Assembly: GCA_963824545.1 (NCBI GenBank)
Contig: CAWGPP010000011.1
Location: forward strand, 1-64,000
Source of the DNA: Bog-532 sp963824545
GTDB lineage: Bacteria > Actinomycetota > Actinomycetes > Streptosporangiales > Streptosporangiaceae
Length of the DNA: 64,000 nucleotides
Reading direction: 5' to 3'
Every line of letters begins with the position of its first letter. The stretch's first letter is position 1. Shown piece after piece: positions 10,403 to 19,801 of this stretch. The notes under the pieces were generated by a model. That model had not been told where the DNA came from. It saw nothing but the letters and a program-made list of their open reading frames with translations, and searched no databases. The translations under genes and the position numbers were made by a program.

Positions 10403-13390
10403 CTATCCAGTGGGGCCAGAGGGTGTGGTGGGGCCAGAGGGAGTGGTAGGGCTGGCGGGCTCAGGGCTGGCGGTACTAGCAGGGCGCGGTGGGGCCAGAG
10501 GGGGTGGTGGGGCCAGAAGGAGTAGTGGGGCTGGCGGGTGCCGTAGGGCTGGCGGGTGCCGTAGGGCAGAGGGCGTGGTGGGGCCAGAAGGAGTACGGTC
10601 CGTGGGGCTGGCGGGTGCCGTAGGGCTGGCGGGTGCCGTAGGGCTGGCGGGTGTGGTGGGGCTGGCGGGAGAAGCGGAGGGAGTGAGACGGAGTGCGGGA
10701 TCGAGGGCGTCTATGACGTCCGCGACAGACCGAACCGCGCCGTGTCGCCGCCGGATGACATCGGCGATCACGCCAGTCCACCCGGTCTGGTGGGACGCGC
10801 CGAGACCGGCTGCGTTGTCCCCGTGAAAGTATTCGTTGAACAGCAGGTTATCTTTCCACTCCGGATCCTGCTGCAGCCGCTCGACCCAGCCGAAGCAGGG
10901 CCGCCGCCCGTCCGCGCCGACGAGGAAAATCGAGATGAGCCGGTCCTGCAGGTCGGTGGTGATGGCGCCGAGGGTGAGCTGCTTCCCGGACCCGGTCGGG
11001 TACTCCAGCGTCAGATCGTCGCCGAAGAACCCGTGGTACCGGTCCAGCACGTTGATCAGCAGGTAGTTGAGCGGGAACCACAGCGGGCCGCGCCAGTTGG
11101 AGTTGCCGCCGAACATCGCCGTGGTGGACTCGGCCGGCTCGTAGTCGACCGTGGACATCTGGCCTTCCACGTCCAGCACGTAAGGATGGTCGCGATGGTA
11201 GGCCGACAGGGCCCGTAGCCCGTACGGGGACAGGAACTCGCTCTCGTCGAACAGGGACGCCGCGAGCTTTTCCAGCTGGCCGAGGCCGACCAGGCTGAGC
11301 AGCAGCCGCCGGTCGCCGGTTTTGCCGCGCATCATGCCCTGCTTGGCGAGCGTGGCCGCGTCGTCGATGCCCTCCCGGCGCAGGAAGTCCGCGAACCGCT
11401 TGCCCAGCCGCAGCGAATCGTTGAGCATCCCCTGGTCGACGGCCGCCGCGGCCAGCACCGGGATGACGCCGACCATGGACCGGACCTTCATCGGGATGGC
11501 GGTGCCGTCCGCGGTGAGCAGCTTGTCGTAGAAGAGGCCGTCGCTTTCGTCCCACATGCCCTGGTCGTTGATCGCGTCGGCGATGCCCGCGAAATGCTCG
11601 AGGAACTTAAGCGCGATGTCGCTGGCCGGGCGGCGGCCGGACCGCTGCAGCACGGTCGCGATGCGGGCCATGCTGATCGCGTAGAAGGCCATCCAGCCGG
11701 TCGCGTCGGACTGCTCCAGGGTGCCGCCGGCCGGCAGGTGCGAACGGTCGATCGGGCCGATGTTGTCCAGGCCGAGGAATCCGCCCTGGAATACGTTGCT
11801 GCCGTCCGCGTCCTCCCGGTTGACCCACCAGGTGAAGTTGATCAGCAGCTTGTCGAACAGCCGGCTGAGGAAATCGAAGTCGCGTCCCTGATCGATCGCG
11901 AACACCTCGAGTGCGGCCCACGCCTGCACCGGCGGGTTGACGTCGCCGAAGTCCCATTCGTAGGCCGGGAGCGCCCCGTTCGGGTTCTGGAACCATTCCC
12001 GGCACAGCAGGACGATCTGGTACTTGGCGAAGGCCGGATCCAGGTGCGCGAGCGCCACGCAGTGAAAGCCCAGGTCCCAGGCGGCGAACCAGGGGTACTC
12101 CCACTTGTCCGGCATCGACATGATGTCGAAGGCGTCAAAGTTGCCCCACCGGATGTTGCGGCCCAGCCGCCGCCCCGGCGGCGGGGGCGGCTGGGTGGGA
12201 TCACCATCCAGCCACCGGGTCACCTCGAAGTAGTAGAACTGCTTGCTCCACAGCAGGCCCGCGAAGGCCTGCCGCATCACCATGGCCTCGTCAGCGCTGG
12301 CACCGGCCGGTGTCAGGCCGGCGTAGAACTCGTCCGCTTCCGCCCGCCGCTGATCCAGAATCTGAACGAACTGGCCCAAGAGTGGCCCATCGTCGCTGGG
12401 CTGCCGCGCCGGGGGCCGCAGGCGCAGCCGCAGCTCGGCGGTGGCGCCCGGCGCGAGGGTCAGCCGGTACCAGAAGGAGCATTTGGTGCCCTGGCGGTCC
12501 GGGTTGACCGTGGGCGCGCCGGAGATGACGTGGTCGTTGATGCCATCCTTGGGGTACGGGGTCGTCGGGGCGGCGTTGTACAAGCGCGCCAGGTTCGTTT
12601 CGTTTTCGCAAAACAGTACGGCGGGACTGCTGCCGTCCGGGCCGTCGCCGCCGATCAGCTCCAGTTCGCCGAGGAAGGGGTGCGCCACCCGGACGGCCGC
12701 GTCGCCGGCCGCCTCCAGCACCGGCTTGGGCGCGCCGGCGTCCCACGACCAGGTGTTGCGGAACCACGCGGTCGGCAGGACATGCAGGGTTTCGGCGTCC
12801 GGGCCGGCGTTCTTCACCGACACGTTCATCAGCACGTCGCCGGGGCCGTCCTTGGCGTAGCAGACCTCGACGATCCAGTACCGGTCACCGTCGAATGCGC
12901 CGGTGTCGAGCAGCTCGTACTCGGGCTGGAACCGGTTGCGGGCGGCGTTCGTGGCGACCAGGTCGTTATAGGGGAAGGGCCCCTGGGGGTAGTGATAGCG
13001 CCACCGGTTCCAGGCGTGGCTGGGCACCGCGTCGAGGTACCACCAGTACTCCTTGACGTCCTCGCCGTGGTTGCCCTGCGGGCCGGTCAGCCCGAAGAGC
13101 CGCTCCTTGAGGATGGCGTCGCGCCCATTCCACAGGGCGAGCCCCAGGCACAGCCGCTGCTCGATGTCGCAGAAGCCGGCCAGGCCGTCCTCACCCCACC
13201 GGTACGCCCGGGACCGGGCGTGGTCGTGCGGGAAGTAGTCCCACGCCGCGCCGTCCTCGCTGTAGTCCTCGCGGACCGTTCCCCACTGGCGCTCAGTGAC
13301 GTACGGGCCCCACAGGTACCAGTCACTGGCCTGATGCAGCCCGTTCTCGAGCTGACCGAAACCCTGAATTCGCTGTCTCTCCGCGTCCAT
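10403..13390 (-). CDS. GH63-like glucosidase (MGH1-like (alpha/alpha)6 barrel) with repetitive C-terminal tail
   Basis: This roughly 995-residue protein is a glycoside hydrolase of the GH63 / MGH1-like group, probably an alpha-glucosidase acting on gluco-oligosaccharides. Signatures include WGPYVTERQWGTVREDYS at the N-terminus, an acidic WDLGFH segment, and NWRGPLWFPLNYLL with GWTG-type loops of the (alpha/alpha)6 barrel. I chose the ATG at 13390 because AAAGGA lies 9 bases before it, although the frame extends about 43 codons upstream. There is no signal peptide. After about residue 900 the sequence becomes a Pro/Thr/Ser/Ala-rich tail (ASPTAP repeats) encoded by minisatellite DNA, which is not part of the family fold. 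It is followed after 12 bases by glgX. Confidence 0.88.
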   Translation of the reverse strand: MDAERQRIQGFGQLENGLHQASDWYLWGPYVTERQWGTVREDYSEDGAAWDYFPHDHARSRAYRWGEDGLAGFCDIEQRLCLGLALWNGRDAILKERLFGLTGPQGNHGEDVKEYWWYLDAVPSHAWNRWRYHYPQGPFPYNDLVATNAARNRFQPEYELLDTGAFDGDRYWIVEVCYAKDGPGDVLMNVSVKNAGPDAETLHVLPTAWFRNTWSWDAGAPKPVLEAAGDAAVRVAHPFLGELELIGGDGPDGSSPAVLFCENETNLARLYNAAPTTPYPKDGINDHVISGAPTVNPDRQGTKCSFWYRLTLAPGATAELRLRLRPPARQPSDDGPLLGQFVQILDQRRAEADEFYAGLTPAGASADEAMVMRQAFAGLLWSKQFYYFEVTRWLDGDPTQPPPPPGRRLGRNIRWGNFDAFDIMSMPDKWEYPWFAAWDLGFHCVALAHLDPAFAKYQIVLLCREWFQNPNGALPAYEWDFGDVNPPVQAWAALEVFAIDQGRDFDFLSRLFDKLLINFTWWVNREDADGSNVFQGGFLGLDNIGPIDRSHLPAGGTLEQSDATGWMAFYAISMARIATVLQRSGRRPASDIALKFLEHFAGIADAINDQGMWDESDGLFYDKLLTADGTAIPMKVRSMVGVIPVLAAAAVDQGMLNDSLRLGKRFADFLRREGIDDAATLAKQGMMRGKTGDRRLLLSLVGLGQLEKLAASLFDESEFLSPYGLRALSAYHRDHPYVLDVEGQMSTVDYEPAESTTAMFGGNSNWRGPLWFPLNYLLINVLDRYHGFFGDDLTLEYPTGSGKQLTLGAITTDLQDRLISIFLVGADGRRPCFGWVERLQQDPEWKDNLLFNEYFHGDNAAGLGASHQTGWTGVIADVIRRRHGAVRSVADVIDALDPALRLTPSASPASPTTPASPTAPASPTAPASPTDRTPSGPTTPSALRHPPALRHPPAPLLLLAPPPPLAPPRPASTASPEPASPTTPSGPTTPSGPTG
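10410..10690. repeat. Minisatellite encoding the Pro/Thr/Ser tail of the GH63-like protein
   Basis: The region is built of 18-bp units such as GGGTGCCGTAGGGCTGGC, mixed with GTGGGGCCAGAGGGAG-type units, several in perfect tandem (for example around 10534-10570 and 10612-10648). It encodes ASPTAP and SGPTTP repeats at the extreme C-terminus and reaches to the glgX start, so length variation would alter the tail without touching the catalytic fold. Confidence 0.8.
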
Positions 13391-13587
13391 CACGATTCCT
13401 TTTACCCCCTCTGGCTTTTCGGCACGCCCATTACCGGGCGACGGCGCGCCAAGCTCCCGGGATCGGCAAACGGGCCGCCAGCGATGCAACGGACGGTGAT
13501 CGGGACGTGACCATGGCACGTCCGGGACGGTCCAGGTAACAGCGCCGTTACTAGCCTCCGCTACGAATATGTCCCATAGTGATAGTT

Positions 13588-13848
13588 ATGAGTGGCGCGC
13601 CGACTACTGAGCGGATCAGGCAAAACATCCGGCGCGCCGCGGCCAGCGATGAGAACGAGTTGAGGGATGAGCCCGCATTGGGACTTTCAGACGTGACGCG
13701 GATGCCGCTCAGGAAGCTCGCGGAGCTCGACGATTCACTCCTTGATGCGACGCTTGAGCGCTTGCTCCCGGCGTGCGCAGGAATCGGTGACCGCCTCTGG
13801 AACCAGGGCGACGTGGCCAAGGGAGACGACAGCGAAACCCGAACGTAG
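13588..13848 (+). CDS. FxSxx-COOH-like modified-peptide precursor (candidate)
   Basis: This 86-residue protein starts at ATG 13588 (an in-frame GTG lies at 13579; no clear Shine-Dalgarno for either). Its central part, LSDVTRMPLRKLAELDDSLL followed by DATLERLLP, closely follows the leader pattern of FxSxx-COOH peptides, which are precursors of a modified-peptide system in actinomycetes. The tail, ACAGIGDRLWNQGDVAKGD then DSETRT, lacks the usual terminal F-x-S-x-x, so the modified residues may differ. The 3' end overlaps or abuts the HExxH hydroxylase gene, the expected maturation partner. The family link comes from pattern recognition, and the nature of the final product is unknown. Confidence 0.6.
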   Translation: MSGAPTTERIRQNIRRAAASDENELRDEPALGLSDVTRMPLRKLAELDDSLLDATLERLLPACAGIGDRLWNQGDVAKGDDSETRT

Positions 13849-15685
13849 CCAGCTTGGTGCGGTCCCGGGTACACACCGGCTCAGCGGCGCAGATCTGGCC
13901 GCTCTCACCTCGGACACATTTCCTTCAGAAGCAATCAGCAAACTGCGCGCCGCGGAGCTCAGCAAAAGCACGCTCCTGATCGAGGCGCTGCGACGGAGTG
14001 TCCGGCGCGCGGGAGCCGGCGGTGGCGCCGAACTGCTGCGGAAAGCCGCCGTCGTTCTCGGTGCGGTCCAGGAACGGGCACCGGAGGTGGTGACGGAGGT
14101 GCTGATGCTGCCGCACGTCGGGTTGTGGGCCGCCGACTGCCTGGCGCGGCTGCGTAGCGGCGCCGGCGGACGGCCCGGGCTACGGCCGCCCACCTGCCAC
14201 GACCTCGGCCAGCTGGCCACGTTCGCCGCCGTGTCGGCGCTCCGGACCGGATATCCGTTCGAGCTGGTCCTGCCGATGCATCGTGGCCTGGTCAGCTTCC
14301 CCTCCGTGGGTGCCGCCCGGCTCAGCCGGCGCGACGACTGCCGATGGGCCGTGGTCACGCAGGACCGCCGCGGTGCCGCGGTCAGATCCGCACGCCGGAC
14401 GGTACGGCTGCCCAGCCGGCCATCGGCGCGGGCCCGGGTACCGGACTCCGCGTGGCGCCCAGTCAACTGGCTCATGGAGGAAGCAGACGGTCTCCGGCTG
14501 CAGGCCATCGTCGAAACCTCGGACTCCTTCCTGGGGCAGCTCAGCCTGGGAGCGCCGCCGCACGGTCAGGCGCTGCTGTCCGCCTGGCGGTCACAAGTCC
14601 AGGCGGCCTGGCGGCTCCTCGTCCGCTACGACCGCCCGGTGGCGGCGGGGATCGCGGCTATGGTCAGAACACTCATCCCGCTGCAGCAGCCGATGCCGGG
14701 CCGGCTGATCAGCGCCACCTCCGGCTGGGCCTGGGGCGCCATCGCCCTGAGCCTGGCGCCCGATACGGCCACCATGGCCGAAGCGCTCGATCACGAATTT
14801 CACCATCTTGTTCTCGCCGGAGCGGAAGACGTCACCCCGCTGGTCCGCGACGGGGACGGCCACCTCTACTACGCTCCGTGGCGAGATGATCCGCGCCCCG
14901 CCGCCGCGCTCCTTCAGGGCAGCTACGCGCACTTCGGAGTGGCCGGGTTCTGGGGGCGGATGCGCCGGATACAGCCGGGGCTCGTGGATCCGTGGCGGAG
15001 CGAGGTCGAGTTCGCCCGCGCGCAGTCGGCCTCCCAGGAAGCCACCCGCACACTGATCCGCTCGAACGTGCTGACCGCGGCCGGGCGTGCCCTGGCCGAC
15101 GGGATGCTGGCGGCGCCGGCCACACGGCGGCATCCGCCGGTCCCGCCCACGGCCAGAGGCGTCGCGGCAGAAATCGCCGCGGAGCACCAGATCCGCTGGC
15201 GGCTGGCGCACGTGCGCCCGGCCGCCGCCGCCGTGGACGCGCCGTCCCGCGACTATGTGGCCGGCGAGGCACGGGCCGGGCCTCCCCCGGAGCTAGCCGC
15301 GGACGTTGTACCTGGCCATTTTCCGGCCGGGCCCGGCCTGTCCGCCTTGCTGGAGATGCGTTACCGCGATCCGGCCGGGCTGGGCCAGGCGATCCGGCAC
15401 GGTCAGGCGGATGCGGCGGACGTTGCCCTGCTGCGGGGCGACTACGCGCGGGCCGCCGAAGAGTACGAGCGACGTGTCGTTTCCGGCCGCGACCGGGCCG
15501 CGTGGGTCGGCCTGCTCCTGGCGGACCGTGCCCTCACCGGCGATGAGGACACGGCCAGCCCGGAGCCGGAGCTGGTCGTGGCCGTCTACGACCGGATATG
15601 CGAGCTGACCGGGCAGGCGCCGCCCATCCGGCCGCTGATCGCCTGGCTCGGCACCGGTCCTGGTGACGGCGGCGCGCGCCGGTAA
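13787..15685 (+). CDS. aKG-HExxH-type peptide beta-hydroxylase
   Basis: This roughly 630-residue protein matches the HEXXH-motif peptide-modification family that works with FxSxx-type precursors, now thought to be alpha-ketoglutarate/iron-dependent peptide beta-hydroxylases. The diagnostic motif LDHEFHHLVL lies at about 14786-14815 (HEFHH at 14792-14806). The N-terminal all-alpha region, with HRLSGADLAAL then LSKSTLLIEALRR and HVGLWAADCLARLR, is typical. A C-terminal alpha-solenoid-like part follows. The start is uncertain because the N-terminus overlaps the precursor gene: GTG 13787, preceded by AGGA, is my choice, and ATG 13745 is also possible. The gene ends 9 bases before the convergent NB-ARC/TPR gene. 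No radical-SAM FxsB is present nearby. Confidence 0.75.
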   Translation: MTASGTRATWPRETTAKPERSQLGAVPGTHRLSGADLAALTSDTFPSEAISKLRAAELSKSTLLIEALRRSVRRAGAGGGAELLRKAAVVLGAVQERAPEVVTEVLMLPHVGLWAADCLARLRSGAGGRPGLRPPTCHDLGQLATFAAVSALRTGYPFELVLPMHRGLVSFPSVGAARLSRRDDCRWAVVTQDRRGAAVRSARRTVRLPSRPSARARVPDSAWRPVNWLMEEADGLRLQAIVETSDSFLGQLSLGAPPHGQALLSAWRSQVQAAWRLLVRYDRPVAAGIAAMVRTLIPLQQPMPGRLISATSGWAWGAIALSLAPDTATMAEALDHEFHHLVLAGAEDVTPLVRDGDGHLYYAPWRDDPRPAAALLQGSYAHFGVAGFWGRMRRIQPGLVDPWRSEVEFARAQSASQEATRTLIRSNVLTAAGRALADGMLAAPATRRHPPVPPTARGVAAEIAAEHQIRWRLAHVRPAAAAVDAPSRDYVAGEARAGPPPELAADVVPGHFPAGPGLSALLEMRYRDPAGLGQAIRHGQADAADVALLRGDYARAAEEYERRVVSGRDRAAWVGLLLADRALTGDEDTASPEPELVVAVYDRICELTGQAPPIRPLIAWLGTGPGDGGARR

Positions 15686-15693
15686 AGCGGCCC

Positions 15694-18324
15694 CTAGGTG
15701 TGCATCGGCTCGATGTCGAGGTTCATCCGGCCGCGTTGCGCGGCCCGGCGCGTCTCGGGATGCTCCCGGCCGAGCGCGGCGGTCAGACGCTCCATGGTGT
15801 CGCTGAACAACGCGTCCGCGGACTCCGCGTCGTTATCCGCCCGGCGGTCGAGGGACAGGTTGGAGGCGACCGCGAGCGTGGCGTGATGGTTCGGCCCCCG
15901 GATCTCCCGGCTCAGTTCCAGGGCGCGTTCGCCCATCTCCCGTGCGCGGCGCACTTCGCCGAGCAGGGCCAGGTCGCTCGCCAGGTTGGTCATGCCGATG
16001 ACCGTGCTCGGATGAGACTCACCGAAGATCTGCCTGAACGTGTCGAAGACATGCTGGTCCTCGTCGCGGGCCCCGGTGAGATTTCCCAGCTCCCGGTAGA
16101 CGATCGCCAGATTAGCCTGTGCCGCGACGGTATTGGGATGGCCGGGACCGACCGCTTTCTTCCAGCCAGCTACGGTCCTCTCACCGAGATCCCTGGCGCC
16201 GGAGAGATTGTTGCCGACCCGGCGGCCGTTCATGATGTTCGTGGCCGCCCACAGGGTCTCACGGTGACTTGCGCCGAACACCCGAATGTAACGGTCCAGC
16301 AATTCCTCCCCCAGCTCGGCGCTGTCGGCGTAGTAACCGACCCGCCGGAGCGAGGTGGTCAGGTCAACGGCGGCCATCAGCCGCCGCTGGTTCCACGGTT
16401 CGTCCTTCTGGGCAAAGATGTTGCTGACGGCGCGGATCTCGTCCAGGGCTTCTTCGTAGCGGCCGAGCCTGCGCAGATCGCGAGCGATCGCGAAGCGGGA
16501 GGTCAGCGTCCCGCTATCGGCGGCACCGAGGATGCGTTCTCGTTCGGTAAGAGTCTGCACATCATATTGCAGCGCTTCTTCGAATCTGCCCAGGCAGCGA
16601 AGGCTGACGGCGATGTTGTTCAGCAGCTGGATCGACTCAAGCTGCCCAGGCTCATATACACGTCCATAAAGAGCAACCAGGCGCATATCATTTTCCAGCG
16701 CCTCCGCATACTTCCCAAGTGCCGCCAGGTCAAGACCGTAGCTGCGGGCACACGTCAGGTACACATGGTCTTCTTCACCAAAACCTTCACCTAGTTCTTT
16801 AAGCGTCTCGGCATCCAGCTTGAGAGCTTCCTCGGACCTGCCAATCCGGCGCAGCGCGAACCCTATCTCCACGGCCAGCGCGAGGGTGTCCCGGTCGTTG
16901 CCGAATTTCTCCTGCCATACCTTGAGCGCAGGTTCGCCCAGGCTGAGGCTCTCCGCGAACCCGCCGCGGCGGTGCAGCCGGCGTACCTGGTTACGGATGA
17001 GACGCCTGACCATGGGATCAGGCGAATCCAGCGCGCCCGACGGGACGATGTGCTGACGTGAACGCTCGTACGCATCATCACTGTCGTCGCGATCGGGTGC
17101 GTTGGGATCCGACGCAGCCAGCAGGGTATGGGCCGCGGTCCGGTACTGCGCGGCGAGGGTTTTGTTCTCGCGCTGCAACTGCCCATAGGTCACCGCCTGG
17201 ACCACGCGGTGCACCTGCAGCACGTTGCGGACCGGATTGATCTTGATCAGCGAAACGCGGGACAGTTCGCGGGCCGCGCGCCGGAACTCGGTGGTATTGG
17301 TCAGCACACGGTCGAGGGGCGCGGGCAAGGACAGCGAACCGGCCTTCGCCGGGTGCAGCAGCAGCTCCTCATAGATGGGCTCGGGAGCGAAGAACGCCAG
17401 CAGGTTGAACAAGGCGTCGGCCTCGCGCGAGATCATCCTCCGCGAAACGCTCCATGTCGTGGCCACCGCATGCGGGTAAGAGATATCCAGATCGGTGCCG
17501 AGCATCTCGTGCGCGTTGGTCCGGTACAGTTCGAGATACTGCGGAACGGACGCACCAGTTTCCGCCAGGTAGGCCGCCGCATGCTCGGCCGCCAGGGGGA
17601 GATTAGCCAGCTCTTCGGCCAATTGCGCGGCATTGTTCGAGCGGCGCTCGTTCTCGGCAGGAACCTGGTGCGGGGCCAGCCCCTTCTCCCCTTCGGCCGG
17701 CACCATGGCCAGCGCGGGAACTCGCTTGCGCAGAAACTCAACCGTTTCGGCCGACTCGAACTCAGACACCTCAATGCCGTCAACATGCAGCGCTCTACGC
17801 CAGCGAATGTCGCGCGAGGTTATGATCACGTGACCGCTACCGCGGGGCAGGTATGGCAGCACCATTTCCGCGTTGGTGGCATTGTCAAATATCAGCAGCC
17901 AGTTGGGGAACGGGTAACCTTTGTTGAGCGCGTCGATCACCAGGTTGACAGAATAGTCTCGCTCCTCCACCCGGAAATCGGGCAGCTGCAATCGCTTACC
18001 CAGCGAGAGTAGCGAGTTCACAATAAGCGCTTCACGCTCACACCGCACCCACCAGCACAGTGCGTAGTCTTCGCGATGACGGTGGGCATATTCGGCCGCA
18101 ATCTCTGTCTTGCCCACCCCGCCAAGCCCGTAGAGCGGGATGGGCGGCTGGCCGATGACAGCCGTCGACGCCGTGACCAACTGACGCCGGAGGTCGGCGA
18201 GTTCCTTATCACGCCCCGTGAAGTGCGGATTCTTGAACGGGATCTCCCGGCCCCAGACCAGGTTGCCGATGCGCGCCTGCTCGCGCCCTGCGGACTCTGC
18301 CACCCTTGCTCCCTGCGGATCCAC
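15694..18324 (-). CDS. NB-ARC/TPR STAND protein (FxSxx-COOH system TPR-like)
   Basis: This 876-residue signal-transduction ATPase of the STAND class begins with a short N-terminus and NPHFTGRDKELADLR. The NB-ARC domain has Walker A GLGGVGKT (residues 66-73), a Walker B-like WLLIFDNA and the sensor segment HVIITSRD. The C-terminal half is a long array of tetratricopeptide repeats, with repeated blocks such as GRYEEALDEIR and GDLTGARD-type helices. The N-terminal pattern closely matches the TPR proteins annotated as part of FxSxx-COOH systems. Convergence with the hydroxylase gene supports that link. Like other STAND proteins it probably oligomerises on sensing a signal; no enzymatic effector domain is visible in it. 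Confidence 0.85.
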   Translation of the reverse strand: MDPQGARVAESAGREQARIGNLVWGREIPFKNPHFTGRDKELADLRRQLVTASTAVIGQPPIPLYGLGGVGKTEIAAEYAHRHREDYALCWWVRCEREALIVNSLLSLGKRLQLPDFRVEERDYSVNLVIDALNKGYPFPNWLLIFDNATNAEMVLPYLPRGSGHVIITSRDIRWRRALHVDGIEVSEFESAETVEFLRKRVPALAMVPAEGEKGLAPHQVPAENERRSNNAAQLAEELANLPLAAEHAAAYLAETGASVPQYLELYRTNAHEMLGTDLDISYPHAVATTWSVSRRMISREADALFNLLAFFAPEPIYEELLLHPAKAGSLSLPAPLDRVLTNTTEFRRAARELSRVSLIKINPVRNVLQVHRVVQAVTYGQLQRENKTLAAQYRTAAHTLLAASDPNAPDRDDSDDAYERSRQHIVPSGALDSPDPMVRRLIRNQVRRLHRRGGFAESLSLGEPALKVWQEKFGNDRDTLALAVEIGFALRRIGRSEEALKLDAETLKELGEGFGEEDHVYLTCARSYGLDLAALGKYAEALENDMRLVALYGRVYEPGQLESIQLLNNIAVSLRCLGRFEEALQYDVQTLTERERILGAADSGTLTSRFAIARDLRRLGRYEEALDEIRAVSNIFAQKDEPWNQRRLMAAVDLTTSLRRVGYYADSAELGEELLDRYIRVFGASHRETLWAATNIMNGRRVGNNLSGARDLGERTVAGWKKAVGPGHPNTVAAQANLAIVYRELGNLTGARDEDQHVFDTFRQIFGESHPSTVIGMTNLASDLALLGEVRRAREMGERALELSREIRGPNHHATLAVASNLSLDRRADNDAESADALFSDTMERLTAALGREHPETRRAAQRGRMNLDIEPMHT

Positions 18325-18802
18325 GTCAATGACGTCGCGCGACTTCCTGGCAAGATGTTACGGCCTTCCCGGACAACTGCCCACGACCCCAGGGGCACGG
18401 ATCATTTACCGGCCGCGGGCCCATGGTCAGGGGAAGCGGTAATGATCATGGACGGGTATGCATCCACATCTTCGCCTCATGCGTTATTCGCCCGTTTCGG
18501 CGTGGCAAACGCCACGGAGACGGCACACAGCACACTCTACGTTACCGGCAGTATCAGCGCCCGAGGCGCGGGGAAAGCGAACTAAATCCGCGTCCACCCC
18601 ATCTGGCCAGGCACAACTCGGCACGAATCGTACCGGCCAATTACGGCCGGCGAAGATGCCACCCGGCACAGCATCCACAATCGGTAACATCTGCTGCCGC
18701 ACCACCGCCGAGAAGAGCCACCCGAGGAAACCAGATTTAAGATTGGTCACGCTAACACCACTTATAGACAACAAGTTGATTACGTCCCGCTTCGCCCGTT
18801 TG
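18325..18802. other. Divergent intergenic region of the STAND/SIR2 island
   Basis: Almost 480 bases separate the start of the NB-ARC/TPR gene from the first ATG I favour for the SIR2-like gene. Base composition is more AT-rich than in the flanking genes, fitting a divergent promoter region. The SIR2 frame is open back to 18458, so an earlier start is possible, but the predicted sequence there does not look protein-like. A 47-codon open frame (18442-18585) is listed separately. Confidence 0.5.
18442..18585 (+). CDS. Possible 47-residue peptide upstream of the SIR2-like gene
   Basis: The ATG at 18442 is preceded by AGGGGAAG, a plausible ribosome binding site, and the frame ends at a TGA at 18583-18585. 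The product is Ser/Ala/Thr-rich with no hydrophobic segment and matches no family I know. It could be a small peptide of the adjacent conflict system, or just a chance frame in the promoter region. Confidence 0.25.
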   Translation: MIMDGYASTSSPHALFARFGVANATETAHSTLYVTGSISARGAGKAN

Positions 18803-19801
18803 ATGGATGTTGACGGCCTGACCTGCGCCAGGGAAACCTCGGTGGGTCTGGGGACCCGGATACTTCCGGCGGAGGGGACGGCGATTTTGCTCACCGGCGA
18901 TCAGGAGAGCACCTGGAGCCTGCTCCTCAAGAATCTGCGAGCGGGTGACTGCGTGCCATTCCTCGGGGCCGGTGCGTGTCATGAGCGCATCCCGCTGGGC
19001 GAGCAGATGGCGCTGAACTGGGGCGAGATGGAGGGGTACCCGCTGGCCGACACCGCCAACCTGCCCCGCGTCATGCAGTACATCGCGACGGCGCGATACA
19101 GCGGTGACGCCATAACGCTCAAACACAACTTCGTCCGCAGGGAGATCTCAGGGGTGGCCGCACCCGACTTCAGCGACTCCGGCCAGATCCACGGCGTGCT
19201 GGCCCGGCTAGATCTGCCCCTATACGTGACGACTAACTATGACGACTTTATGGTCCTGGCCCTGCAGCACTGGCGTAAGCTACCGCGATTCGATTACAGT
19301 CCGTGGTACGTGACCGGCGAAGGGGACACGCATGACAGCCCCCTCACAGACAGGGCATACCAGGCGACTCCGAGGACGCCGCTTGTTTATCACCTGCACG
19401 GCCATTACGAAAGACCGCAGTCGCTGGTCCTCACCGAGGACGACTACATCGAGTACCTGGTCCAGCTGGCCAGCGACACCCACCATCATGCCGGCACCAC
19501 ATCGGGCGTCCTTCCTCCTTTCGTCCGTGGTGAACTGCGCAGCAAGCCGCTTCTCTTCATCGGTTACAGCCTGCGGGACTGGACATTCCTGGTCCTTTTC
19601 CGCACATTGCTGCACGGCATTTCGGACGTCCACCGGCGTAATCACGTCAGCGTGCAGGTCGATCCGGGAGAACGGGTCCCGCGTGAAGCCCGCGACTATC
19701 TCGAGCAATACCTCAAGGCGCAACGCGTCCAGATATTCTGGGCTTCCGCCCGCGACTTCGCCCATGAGCTGAGCAGCAGGCTGGGAGGCACCATCTCATG
19801 A
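18803..19801 (+). CDS. SIR2-like NAD-binding domain protein
   Basis: The protein carries the SIR2-like fold as found in bacterial immunity and conflict systems. Seen motifs are VPFLGAGAC (Rossmann nucleotide loop), YVTTNYDDFM, the catalytic-His region VYHLHGHYERP, and LLFIGYSLRDW at the end of the domain. In defence systems such domains usually hydrolyse NAD+ when activated; that activity is inferred here. ATG 18803 is one possible start. GTG 18842 (behind AGGGA) or a TTG near 18884 (behind GGAGGGG) would remove 13-27 residues and may be better. The stop overlaps the start of the nSTAND gene by four bases (ATGA), a sign of translational coupling. Confidence 0.85.
   Translation: MDVDGLTCARETSVGLGTRILPAEGTAILLTGDQESTWSLLLKNLRAGDCVPFLGAGACHERIPLGEQMALNWGEMEGYPLADTANLPRVMQYIATARYSGDAITLKHNFVRREISGVAAPDFSDSGQIHGVLARLDLPLYVTTNYDDFMVLALQHWRKLPRFDYSPWYVTGEGDTHDSPLTDRAYQATPRTPLVYHLHGHYERPQSLVLTEDDYIEYLVQLASDTHHHAGTTSGVLPPFVRGELRSKPLLFIGYSLRDWTFLVLFRTLLHGISDVHRRNHVSVQVDPGERVPREARDYLEQYLKAQRVQIFWASARDFAHELSSRLGGTIS

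Noticed and set aside
10410..10826. Long open frame of Gly/Val/Ala repeats on the plus strand
   Set aside because: It is the antisense of the minisatellite tail of the GH63-like gene; the opposite strand has the conserved protein and the repeat periodicity explains the lack of stops.
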